Assembly: GCA_030620095.1 (NCBI GenBank)
Contig: JAUTXW010002391.1
Coordinates: forward strand, 248,001 to 312,000
Length of the DNA stretch: 64,000 nt
Source: Kuschelorhynchus macadamiae
Taxonomy: Eukaryota > Arthropoda > Insecta > Coleoptera > Curculionidae
Reading direction: 5' to 3'
Positions 30,201 through 42,189 of the stretch are shown here, one piece after another. The position numbers and the translations under genes are program-made. Under the pieces are notes generated by a model. That model did no database searches and was not told the origin of the DNA. It saw only the letters and a program-made list of their open reading frames with translations. Every line of letters begins with the position of its first letter. Positions within the stretch are counted from its first letter, which is position 1.

Positions 30201-30597
30201 AAAATTCGTTAAAACAGATTGACGTGTCTTTTTTTTAATGTAAAATAAAAGTTTTTCAGGGGAATTCAAATAGTCTATTTAGTGGTGCTTCCTTTCTTCT
30301 TGTTTTGGGCTTTGGTTAAGCTCAACTTAAGATATCGGAACTATAAATGGGTGGTAATGATGGTAAAACTTTTTCAAAATCAAAATTGAAATGCTACTAT
30401 ATTATAGTAGAAATAATGGCTATATCTCACACGGATAGGATCTAGTAGCCCTTAAGTTTTTGTCACCGTTAATGAATCTATTCTATATATTTAAAACAAT
30501 TTTTCAGCAAGTTGTACTGCAGCGATTTATATGATTTTTTTTTAAATGATCGTCTGTTGACCGAGACGTTTCAACACTATTTTTTGTATTATAAATG
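27225..30597. other. Non-coding AT-rich stretch
   Basis: No gene recognised. A weak direct repeat occurs at about 28549-28645 and 28955-29023, both with ATGGTTCTTG, GTGTCAAAT-like sequence and GCATCTTCAGGGAT. Confidence 0.4.
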
Positions 30598-31130
30598 TAT
30601 ACAGGGTGGTTCAAAAAATTGGGTCAATTATTAATCACGATTCTGCTCAAACTGCTTGACGTAAAAAGCTGAATTTTAATTTTAGATACAAGTAAAGGTT
30701 CGATAAGAAGGAATTTTTCATAACTTAAGTTTCACGGGGGTGAAACCGCCTCTTAAATATTACAATATTTTTTATTTAAAAAACGGTTGGATTTTCGGAC
30801 AAACATTAAACTCGTGTATGTTATTTGATTATTTTACATATTTTGAACTTTCTTAAAAATGTATACATGGTGTTTCAAAAAATCGGGCCACTGATTGAAC
30901 AGGTTGATTGTAGGATGTAGAGGTTCGATAAGAAGGGATTTTTCAGAAATCAAATTTCAAGAGGATGAAACCGCCCCTTAAATATCACAATATTTTTTAT
31001 TTAAAAAACGGTTAGTTTTTCAAAAAACACTTGAACAGGTATATTTTATTTTATTTATTTACATATTTTTTTTAAACTGATACAGGGTGTTCCAAAAAAT
31101 CGGAAATAATTTATAAACAAAAATCTCCCA
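30598..31130 (+). repeat. Three tandem copies of a repeat starting near TATACAGGGTG
   Basis: Copies begin at about 30598 (TACAGGGTGGTTCAAAAAAT), 30862 (TACATGGTGTTTCAAAAAAT) and 31081 (TACAGGGTGTTCCAAAAAAT), giving units of about 264 and 218 bases. Copies 1 and 2 also share GGTTCGATAAGAAGG, the GGTGAAACCGCC-like block, and CAATATTTTTTATTTAAAAA. Only the start of copy 3 is clear. Confidence 0.75.
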
Positions 31131-32689
31131 AGCCACTGTTGAGAAAAATTGAAAGAAGATGCAATAAAAAACGTGGTTTATAAAGAGGTATTTAAATAAG
31201 GGCGATTTAAGTACCTTTTATATGCCTTTCGATATCGCAATACGTCAACGAAGTCGCGGGTACTCGCTAGTATGAATATTAAAATCTGAGGGGTTAATAA
31301 CTTCAAAAGAGTCTTCAGAGTTTAATTGTAAGAAGAGAAGCTTACCTTAGAAATATAAAATAATTCGCATCAGTGGAATTTTGTAAGGGAGGCGACCTTT
31401 AGCTATAAAAAGAGTAGAAAAAGACGTTAACTTTTGAGTTGAGTATTTATTCACTACACGGGTAACGACGAGAGCTATTAAGCCTTCGTTTCTCTCGTGA
31501 TACATAAAATCAAAAAGTTTAAAACATTTAACACTTAAATTACGTCAAATTTGACTAAAATATTAAGAAATATCTGTAATTAGGGATCATAGTATTTATG
31601 TACATAGTTTACCAAACAATGCGTAATGTTTTAAAGGCATATCGTTATATTTCTTAACAGTAGCCTGATATTACCCATTCTTGATGTTTCCATCACCAAC
31701 GTTCGTAGAATTATCGGAGTGTGAAGCTTCTCAAAATTTTCTCTAGTTCTTTCTGTTACTTTTCAGTGATTTACGGAATACACTTGTTCGCGCGCTTTTT
31801 CTGCTTAAGCGGAATTCAAATAAATAATAGGATTTCCAACTACGCTGTTTTAAAATATATTTCTGGCAGCTTCGTTCTCGGTTTAATAAAATAGCATTGT
31901 GGTACTCCAAATATTGTTAATATTTGCGGACAGATACCTTGAAGGTAAGAAAACAAGTATATTGTTTTATATCGCAATTATTTTTGAGTTAAAATTAATA
32001 ACTACTCTTATATAAATGTATTCCACATAAAATTCGTTATTGTATCAGGTTTTCCTGAGTCTTAGAATTTCAAATAAAAGCAGTGCTTGGAGAAATCCCT
32101 AAAATTTTAAATTGCTGCTTTATAATATGAAGCAACTTTCACTTCGCAAATACTAGTGAAGTAATCATCATTGAATTTTTTGAATTCAATTCAATTAAGA
32201 CATAATTTACAGTTTGCTTATATTAATAACACAGAAGTACCTAAACCTGGATAATTGTAATAATACATCAATTATAATGAAGTAAATATCCTAAATTTAC
32301 CTATCAAACTTGTTTTCATTGACAAAGTATTTAAAAACATAATAAAATTGCCAAAAATAAAAAAATCCTAAATTACCTATAAAACAATTTCCCGATTTAA
32401 CCAGATGGAAAATGAAAACAGCAGAATTCATAAATATAAAATGATTAATACATAATACATTTAATAAAGTAAAAAACCTAACTAAAAATGCCGATTTTTC
32501 AGAAAATACAAAAATACGCATTTTTTACTACGATTTATTAAATTTTAAGCTATACAGTAAAAAATAAACTACGAACACAAATTTAACTTTTAAAATAATA
32601 ATACATAAAAATCTTTTGAAGTTTTTGTGAATGTAAGAACAATTTGTTAGTATATAAAGAGTGTATACGTTACATATTTTGGCCTTCTA
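31131..32689. other. Non-coding AT-rich stretch
   Basis: No gene, RNA gene or clear repeat is seen. The minus frame at 32297-32521 is low-complexity hydrophobic sequence without support. Confidence 0.4.
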
Positions 32690-33480
32690 AATATTATTTT
32701 CACCATTGAATTCTGAATAACTTTGAGCATTTTGATATTTGTTGCATATGTTTAACCCAGAATAGAATGCTATACCTTAATAAAGGTTCTATTAATGCTT
32801 TGTAAACGGGTATAGCAGATTTCTAGAAAATCTCTAAGAAGGTAAAATTTGTGCAATAGAGCCCTAATTTTTTAAGTTAAATATATTTGATCCCATTTAT
32901 GCATAATATGTTCAGTCATTTATTAAAAAGGCAATGTACTTAGTTTTTTATATTTAGAGAGAATTTAAATGTCTCTAGAAATCTTTTTATTGTTGATAAA
33001 CTCTGATTGAATTTATTTTTTACTTATTCCCATGAGTTGCCATTGAATACAATTGTCATATCATCAGCATAACAAACATTTTTACTCTCAATATTGAGAT
33101 TGTTCAATTAATTTATATGACCATTAAAGAGAGTGGGATCTAGGACCGTGCCCTGAGGTACCCCGACTTTAACAATTTTGGGTTCATTAAGTATTACGTT
33201 CATTTTTGTGTACTGTGTTCGATTTGATAAATAATCCTCCAACAGCTCTAATACATTACACCGAATGCTATAACTTTGTAGTGTGTTTATTCAAAACAGC
33301 ATGTGAAACAGTGTCAAACGCCTAGATGAGAGATCTAGAAATACCACAAGGCACTTCTTCCCACTGTCAAAGTTTGTAGTAACTTTTTGGTTATTTGGAG
33401 TTACTATGTTAATATTGTCTAGAAAAGATGAATTACTAGAGCTAGGTTTACCTGTAATAATGTATAACTGTTTTTTGTTT
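32690..33480 (-). pseudogene. Decayed LINE reverse transcriptase fragment
   Basis: On the minus strand several broken frames give, in order, KCLVVFLDLS (motif A, with the AFDT part shifted), GVPQGTVLDPTLF at about 33131-33170, CYADDMTIVF at about 33045-33075 (catalytic YADD), and a C-terminal helix region near 32700-32830 (ending IKMLKVIQN). Many stops and shifts; clade not determined. Confidence 0.65.
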
Positions 33481-36400
33481 TAAGAAATATAGAGATTATA
33501 GAGAGACAAAGCCATACTTGAGAAGATGCCAGTTTTTTGTTTATTACTCAAATATCCATCATGAAAATCATGAACAAAATCTAAAGTATTCTAAAGTGTT
33601 TAAATTTGAGGAAAGATAGCATACATTTATGCTAACATTTTTATTTTCACGTAATAAAGATAGTTTATATATACTTATTTTACATGTAGATAGTCATTTG
33701 TGTAAATAACTGAATTTAACGAACATTTTATATAGATAGAACCCCATCCATCCATATTATGATTTATGATAATATACACTAAAACCTGTTATATCAAACT
33801 GTGACATTCATTATTTCACAATTTTGTAAGTTATATTTTTGAAGAGAGACTAGAAAGTCATCATGATTAGACATAATGATATTTAATAAAAGAATATTTA
33901 AATGTAGTTTACCAAGATCGATAATACTGTTGATAGTATCTGTATCTATAGTTACTTTTTTGATATTGAGTGTTATATCATTAGGAACTTCGGTTTCCAT
34001 ATCACAGCTTATAATTTTTGAATTACTTAGTCACTAATATTAGTTAATTATTACCGTCTTTGACTTATAGAAATGTTTACTAACGTTTAAATGTTCTTAT
34101 TTACTTCTATTTTGACGTGTAAAAGCAATTATTTCTAATGTTACCAATAAATTGAGTATTGAGTATTAAACGAAATAGTTCTATTTCAGGTCATTCTCAC
34201 ACTATCCAAATTGGAACATCAAGGACTGATTTTCGTAAATCGATTTTTTCTTTTCGGGTATGTGCGGAAGCTTTTATCCTTATTAAAGTCCCTCGTACTC
34301 TTGAATAAACTAGAAAAAAAAAATTTTTTTTACTAAAAGTGTTTAAATTTATATGGTCATAAGATTAATAACATTTAAATTAATTATTTTTCATAAAAAT
34401 AATATTTTAATTTAATTTAATTTGATTTCCAGATGGTAAATCTCTATTTAAGTAGATAGTTATTGTTCCTTCCACACAATCTGTATGCGGATGCCTGAGT
34501 GTTAAATCCTCTGACTATGCCGGTCTTCTTCAAAGTCCTGATTTCATCTTCCCGATTTTTTAATTTCAATAATATAGGTGCATCATTATATTTACCCAGC
34601 CGGTAAATCTCAACAGTACACTCGATTTTAATTTCCAGCTTAATAAATCTTAATAAAACAATAACAGAGTTTACAATTTTGAAAAGTAAATTTGATTTCA
34701 ATAGCTTATTTATTATATTTTGTTTATTTTACAATTTTTTTTTTTACAAATTTGTATTTGATTTCAGACAATTACTCGAGGAACTATATTACACATGATA
34801 TTACTTCATACAGTATGGATCAAAAATCATCCCTCCCTATATAACTTTCCGTGCGATTAAAGATCGTCAAATTTGTTCGTATTTAAAGGGTATGTAATAC
34901 CACATTATAGTGTTTTTAATCTAAATATATCCCAATATTTGGTACCGTTAGAATTAATGTTAGACCTAAATACATCTAGCGTTAAAATTCTTAAAAACTT
35001 TCAAAACTCAAGTATCTTGTTCGCCATCCTAATAGGCTAAATATTTTGTTTTTCTATTTACCGGATGTTCAGGTTTTAAATACAATTCAAAATTTATAAA
35101 GGAAAGTACAATATTTAGTCCAAATTTTTATAGGAATATTTTAATTCAGAATCGCATGAGGTACAAAATACTTGAATTTTTGTAAGTCTTTAAGAATGTT
35201 TACCGCCATATATCTAGCTTCTTTCACATTTACGAATTGGAGCCATTTTGAAATGTTTTACCCCTGTATAGCCGAAAAAGGTTGTATAGAAAATTAACCT
35301 ATTTGCATTGCACCGCTAAAAAATGGAAATATTTCAATGTTTAAAGAAACAGTTTTATACCTTACGGTACCCTGTATAATAAAAAATAATAGATAAAAAA
35401 CAATGACGTATTTCGCCGTTTTTTTTAATTAACTGCTTAGTTTTTATATACAAGATTATAAAAGAAAATTGACGTTTTTTGCCGATTTTTTAAAAAGACA
35501 AAGGGCCCCCCAGAGTTACTAACCGAAGCAAAATGTTTGAAACTAAAAATTATTTTATTACCACGATTTGATAAGTGAGAACCTATTTCAGTCGTTGTTG
35601 ATTTTCATGGAAGTTATGCTTATGCTGTTTTAACAAAACATAGGACCTTTTTTTTTAGTCGCTAAATGTAATTACTTGTCCCTTGCCCCCCTCAGGAAGG
35701 CTTTCTAAATACACCACTGCAACGCACAGCCTATATCGGTGGACCTAGAGTTTCGAAATTTGGATGACATATTCCTTGAGTGCCCTGGGAGGGTACTAAG
35801 GAGGTATTTTACAGTGAAAATGGGTGCTAAAGTTTGTATGAAAAAAATTAAGTTTCGATTATGACACTTTGTAATTTGTAAAAAATAAAATAGCAGGTCT
35901 TTCACTATTTTTGAAAATTGGGTTTGGCAAAACAGTGTCGTGACTGATTGGCAGATAACTCACATGTATTTTATTATTTTTGAGAATTAGTCTTCTAAGG
36001 GAGTGAACAACGGCGGTGGCTGGACTGACAGACAACGCATAGCTTACACCGGTAGCAGTGGCGTATATATGGCAGTGGTTTGGGGGTCAACTCCCCCTCA
36101 GTGCCACTTTTATTTAAGCTAAAATGATAGAAACAGTATAAGTAAGGACCTTTTTCGGAATTGGAGGCTAAAACCCTCCCAGACCAGTTTTATCTACAAC
36201 AAAAATAAATTAGTGACCTTTTTTTTGGTTACTCATATTATTTACACTTAATTAGATATAGAATAAATACTGAAGACTTTTTTGTTGTTCAGCTCCCTAG
36301 GGTGCGCCCCTAGGGTGCTCAACAACAAAAAAAGGAAGGATTTTAGAAAATACCATTCGAAAAGAAGTGAAAATGGGTAGTAAACTTTGTATAAAAAAAT

Positions 36401-39009
36401 TAAGGTACGATGATAATACTTTGTAAACAGAGTCTTCTAAATAATGAAATAATGTTTATCATTATTTTTAAAAATACATTTTCTAAAGGAGTGAAAAGGG
36501 GAGGTAAAGTATGTATGGAGAAACATTAATTTTGTCGTCTCGATCTGAAACTTTTCAAGCTTATGTAATTCGGATGACAATATAATAATTTGATTTGATA
36601 CAAAATTCTCGGATGTAAGACAATAATAATGTTAATTATTTTAAATGTGTTTGTTGTACAAATTTAATAAATATTTCATTTTTCAGTTTTTTTTTAGGTT
36701 TTTAATCTTCGTTGTTTTCTGTACTACTTAGTTCAGAAAATTATTTTCAATATTAAAAACATACTAACACGCACTCAGCGGCTTCACTAAGTTGGATTGC
36801 AACCGAGGAGGTTAGGTATCTACCTTGTCACCTCCCACCCCTTCTGAATTATCTAAATCATAACAGCCTATTTTTTATTCATATAATTGTAAAGGTGTTG
36901 AAAAGCAAAAATCAAGATATGCTTATATTTCTTTTAAAGAACTAGTTAAAGAAACTGGTCATTAAAACAAACGATGAAGTTTTTGTAACAGTTTTATGTA
37001 TCTGTATTTCGAAAAGAACGATTTTAATGAACTTTAGAATGAACGTTTTCTTAGCATTTAGGTCCAGAAAATAATTTGGTATATTTTACATATTACACGG
37101 TGTAATAAAAAATGTTTTGACGTTCCCCATTTCCTCAATTAAAACCTATTCATATTGCGTATCTTGGGAAGAAATTTTAAAAAATAAACGTGCAATAATG
37201 ATTTAGATTTTATTAGTAATGACAGACTTCATTTTGTGAACAGCTGAAATAATGCATTAATTTGTCTAAACAATAATAGATTAAAAGAACAAACTAAAAC
37301 CAAGGCAACAGTTTGTGGTTATGACTAGCAACATTTTGTAAAAAAAATATTTTTGATTGCAGGTATATAAGGTATAAAATAGAGAGGTTAGGTCCCTTAA
37401 ATTAAAAAAAAAAACAGTCCAAGGAAAAAACTTCAATCTTAATACGAAATCCCTGTTATGTTCTCCTAGAAATTAATCGTAAATTAGTAGGATTTTGTTG
37501 AATCGTTGTTATTGGGGTTAATCTTTAAATTTTAAATATTTAAAGTTGCTTGCTTTATCATTTGTTGAGATTAGTATAAAATGATCATATTTTAATTGAT
37601 CCAATGCAGGACAATTTTAAAATTTCTATTTAAATATGAATGACGAAATCAATAAATATCAAATTTTTAAAAGTTTTGTGTTTGGCTAAAAAATTACAGC
37701 TATTTTTCTAATAAATACCAAAAGTGGCACTTCTCCATATATTGAAAGAGAGACACAAAAGCGAGGGTTTTACATTAACACCGAAGTATTAATCAAAGTA
37801 TATAGCTTTTAAATTGGCAGATACTAACTAGCTAAAACGTTTTTTATTTTTTTTTTCAAATAAGTTTTGAATAATTTTTCTTGTACAATCCAAACAAGGC
37901 ATGTGTAAGTTAATATTTTAGTCAAACATGGATATAAAAATGTATTACTTACCAAGTTGGTAATGGCAACAATATAAATATACTTAGATTTTAATACAAT
38001 ATTTTACACAAATCAAAAATTTTATCAACTGGAGTTAAATTTATATTGTTTGAGGTATTAAACAAATTTAGTATGCATAACTGTCATTCATTTTTTTATC
38101 TTGAGTTCATTTTTATGTTAGTTACTATTGTTGTAAGAAACTAAAAATGCAGGACAGTGTTTCCAGTTGCTGGACTGTCCTGCCTAATGCAGGACGTATG
38201 GTCACTTTAGATTAATATTTTCAACAAACGTTGTTTGTAGCAACAATCAGGCTGTAAATCATTTATAAATCTCATACATCCTTTGCGAAACAAAAACAAA
38301 CTATTACAACTATTTAAACATTTGTAACAAAAAATCTTACACCTAATGGAACTAATGGCACAAATTTAAGACAGTACTATTTCACTTTTTTAAACTAAAC
38401 GGATATTGGTCAATTTCATTATACAGGGCATTGTGCCAATCATTTCGATTGTATTGTGGCAAAACAGTGTGACGAACTACCCATTCGTTGCTATTTAGAC
38501 GATGAAGACTTTCCACACATCGAATGCAGTACCTAGACTATCATCAATATTATATGAGAGAATCAAATAACTTATAGACGTTATATTTATAACCCGTCAA
38601 CATTCATTTTAAAGTTGTTTTATTTTAATATTATTAAATAATAAGTGCTGTTAATACCATGAAATCCTATATGATATATTTTGCTAATCATTAGATTACC
38701 TATATACTTAACCGTAAAATATATAGCTATAAGCAAGTTTGTGGATCAATTTACCGCATCGACGATCCTTGCTAACTATTCTGTGAATAAAAATATTTTC
38801 CTGATCTACGATATGTAAGGTCAACATAATATTATGTCATAAATACTTGGCTCCTAAAACTAAAACCGCCGTGTCGTCTAAAATTGGAAATTGGCAAAGA
38901 CTGAAAAATTTTTATTCTAATTTTATTGTTTAATATTACAGTAGTCAACAAATACGAAAAAAAAATTAGACTGATGTTCTAATGGCTCTACAGGGGAGTT
39001 TAAAGCATC
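33481..39009. other. Non-coding stretch with scattered transposon ends and hairpins
   Basis: No gene recognised. Noted: hAT-like TACACCACTG end at 35710-35719 and CAGTGGCGTA at 36056-36065; an imperfect hairpin at 36278-36333 (TTTTGTTGTT.AGC..CCTAGGG arms); a TACAGGGT-type motif on minus near 35370-35380; and a hairpin plus transposon end at 38151-38210. The minus frames at 33794-34000 and 34444-34701 have no known motif. Confidence 0.45.
38151..38210 (-). repeat. Transposon end-like sequence with hairpin
   Basis: Reverse-complement partner of 27189-27224. AGGACAGT at 38151 pairs with ACTGTCCT at 38174-38181, and the outer part reads ACCATACGTCCTGCATT on minus. Confidence 0.4.
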
Positions 39010-39450
39010 TTGATTACCAACATTTGCATTAGTGGTCTGGTGTCCAACGAATCCGAAAAAGACACCACCGCTGCAAAATTTGTTACCTTATGTAACTTTC
39101 TTAAGGTGCCCTCCTCCGGGAGCAAATTTGAAGTTATCAAGCACTTTAAAACAAACAATATAATTAGGTCTGTTGTCAAACAGACTCGGATTTAAAAAAA
39201 AAATCCTAAAAGCAAAGGCTCAAAAAAGGTAACCAGAGACACTGTCGTCCTCGATGACTATGAGGTTGTGATCTATATCTCGGAAGAACTTTCAAAATAA
39301 ACCTACAATTTTTTCAAGAAATGTAAACGGCTGAAAAGTAAAGCAAATTACAAATATGTTTGGCAGAAATATTGAAGGATCCTGACACGTATGGCTGACG
39401 GAGACAAATGTATTGTAATCACCGGCGAATAGTATGTTAAAAAGGTGTTA
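39010..39450 (+). pseudogene. LINE ORF1-like fragment
   Basis: The frame 39010-39195 has NESEKDTTAAKFVTLCNFL and FEVIKHFKTN. After a stop and shift, a second part at about 39290-39440 reads KCKRLKSKANYKYVWQK, then RILTRMADGDKCIVITGE. YKYVWxK..RI..R..dG..I.I is a C-terminal pattern in insect LINE ORF1 (FP25K-like) proteins. Similarity is by eye and modest. Confidence 0.4.
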
Positions 39451-40207
39451 ATGTGTGTTCTGATGTTTCTGGAGTTATTGTGTGAAATTAATTAACAAGT
39501 ATAGTTGTGTAATATATCGTTGTCATCATTGAAAAATTGTGCATATTATGGGTGAAAAATCTAATGAACTTCTCAATCAAGAAATGCAAAAAACAACATA
39601 AAACCAAATTAATTTAGTGGTGAATTTATAGAACTCTTCATAAAGTAAAGCAAAAAATACCAGAATGAATTGAATGTTATCAGTTCATCCGTTTATCTTT
39701 TAAACATATCAGTTTGGAATACCCTCTTTTTTATATGTGATTTACATTAAATTTACAAACCATAAAATTTACTTATGCTGATAAGAAATTTGAACCTTAG
39801 AGAACTGAAATATTTTATATATTTTTTTTTCCTTTCTTTATGGTAAACAATCGAATACACGTGTTCCTTCAGGTTATTGACCTACATTGTTATTATTTGT
39901 TGTATTTTTGTTGTTTTATTGTCGATTGTGTACAGGGCCGTACCATCTTTTTTTGTGTTTAATTAGGATTGAATGGTTCATCTGTTGAATTGAGTGGGCA
40001 GGGAGTGGTTCTTCTTGATTTACACTGCATACAGGTTCACTACAATAGCCGAATGTTCAAAATTAATTCTACCTAGTATAATGTTAAATTAATAATATTA
40101 AAAGTGTAACAAAGGATAAATATCAAAATTTGCAACAGCTCTGTAAATATCTGTAACATTTCTGTAAACGTTTCTGTAAAAATTTTAGGTATAAAAGTCC
40201 TGTAAAT

Positions 40208-41960
40208 ATGTCTAACTTGGTTTGTTCTAATTGTCGCTGTAAATGCATATTTAAAGCCCGACCACAAGAACAAGAGATCTTTGGTTCACATTGTGATGCC
40301 TGTAAATTGGTTTTCTGTAAAAGCTGCGCTAATGTTACTACAACTGAATGTCACACAATTATATTAAACCAAAGAAATTTAATATTTTACTGTCCTGCTT
40401 GCAAGCAGTTATTAAATGATTTACCAAATCTTAAAAATATTTTAGAACTTTTTGAGAAAACAAGGATGGAATGCAGGACAAAGGATGAGAAGATTTTGCT
40501 GTTGAAGGATGAGCATGACGCTTTGAAGTCTAATCTACAGGGTGAAATTGATAGGCTTTTGACGGAATTAAGTGACAAAATAATTATATTAATCGGCTAA
40601 AGAGGCATACACAAGACTTTGAAGATTCTGTGTTCTCAGCGGAAAAATCTTTCACAGATGAAATAAAAGAACAAAAACAATATGTTGAAACACTTAACAG
40701 GGAGATTGTTGCCCTGATGGAAAAAAATAAAGTACTTTTGAAGAAAATAGAGGCTATAGCAGAGGAAAACCGGACTTTGTCCGCTAGTTTAAGCGAGCTG
40801 AATGGACTTAAAACAAACTTCATAACCACTATAGAAACCTTATCTGCAGAAAAAGATGTTTATATAAGTGATCTGAAAAATGCGAATAATGAACTCTCTG
40901 AACTAAAAACTAAAATATTGTTAGGACCTCTGTATGATAATGCAATTTCTCCCAAGTTCCCTGATACACCTAACCAAAGAACGCCAATTATGAGTCCCAC
41001 CCATAACGAATCTAGTAAGAGTCAGTTACTAAAACAATCTGAATCTTCTAGTAACAAAAATAGTGAGGAAAATTTCAGGCAACCTATAGAGGTAATGGAT
41101 ACAAGGATTACTGAACTAAGTAAACAATTGGAAAGATTACAAAACGAACTAAGAAAGGAAAAAGATAGTCGATTAAATGCTGATGAAGAGTACAAAACAT
41201 CCGTATTGGAACTAAAAGCTGGAATAGGACGGATAAGTGTTATGAAGGAGAGTCTTAAAAAGACTGTGCAGAGTCTGGAGGATCAGGGAATGGAACTAAA
41301 AAGGAAGGTACAAAGATATGAAGTAACAGGAAACAGTGACAAACAGATGGTAGAAAAGGATAATGAAAATAACCTGACAGTAAATTTCCATGGAAGACAA
41401 AAAAACGCCAGGTATTGTTTATTGGAGGCAGCGATGCCTACAACCACTGGAAAATGTTCAAAACCGTTGCATACAACACCTTTGATACAAACAGCAGATA
41501 TTCAAAAAGCAACCTATTAGAAGACATAATTGACCAACATGAAATACTATCAAAAAATCTAGACTCTAGTGACTACAAAATTATATCCACTACTAATGAA
41601 AATGCCAGAAGAGGAAAAATCACCAAAACCCAGGTTCTAAATAGCCTAATAGATGATTCAAAGAACACAAACCTTATAATAGTAGGAGCATGCTTTGTGG
41701 CTAACAAACCAGTTTTAAATAGATTCATCGAACAACAAAATGAGCAAATAGCAAACTCCATCAAATACAATCATAGAGCCCATTACATAGACTGTAACAA
41801 AATAGTGGGCAATTTTTACGTTAATGAAAAAGGAGACCTGTTAAATAAAGGAAAATGGATATTACTCAAGCACATATATCACAACTTAATGAAACAAGTA
41901 GAAAAGAATCCCATTACGATGCAACGAACAGAAAGTGCAGATGCTGTTGACATATGTTAA
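40208..41960 (+). pseudogene. LINE ORF1: zinc finger, coiled coil, esterase-like domain (two frameshifts)
   Basis: Part 1 (40208-40600): PHD-like Cys/His spacing (CSNCRCKC, HCDACKLVFCKSC, CPACKQ) followed by a helix. Part 2 (about 40585-41410): long coiled coil (KSFTDEIKEQKQYVETLNRE, ELSKQLERLQNELRKEK). Part 3 (about 41400-41960): VLFIGGSDAYNHW opening, then IIVGACFV and KWILLKHIYHNL, in the place where CR1 ORF1 proteins have a GDS-type esterase. The expected GDS is GGSD here. Frame changes occur between 40570 and 40600 and at the A7 run near 41398-41404. Confidence 0.65.
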
Positions 41961-42189
41961 TCACAGAACCAAGAAATTAATAGCCGACATGATACGAAAA
42001 ACCAATATGAAACGGAAAACCAACGAGCAAAGAAAAATACACGGAGCTATTTATTACCTGCTACCGAGCCTGCTATAAACAATATAGCTGATAAAAACAA
42101 AATGCAAACAGGAGCAATTAACAAAACCAATACTGAAAGAAATTTTTTATTTCTCAATCCATCTCAGACAGCCGTAAACTTGTAGAAGA

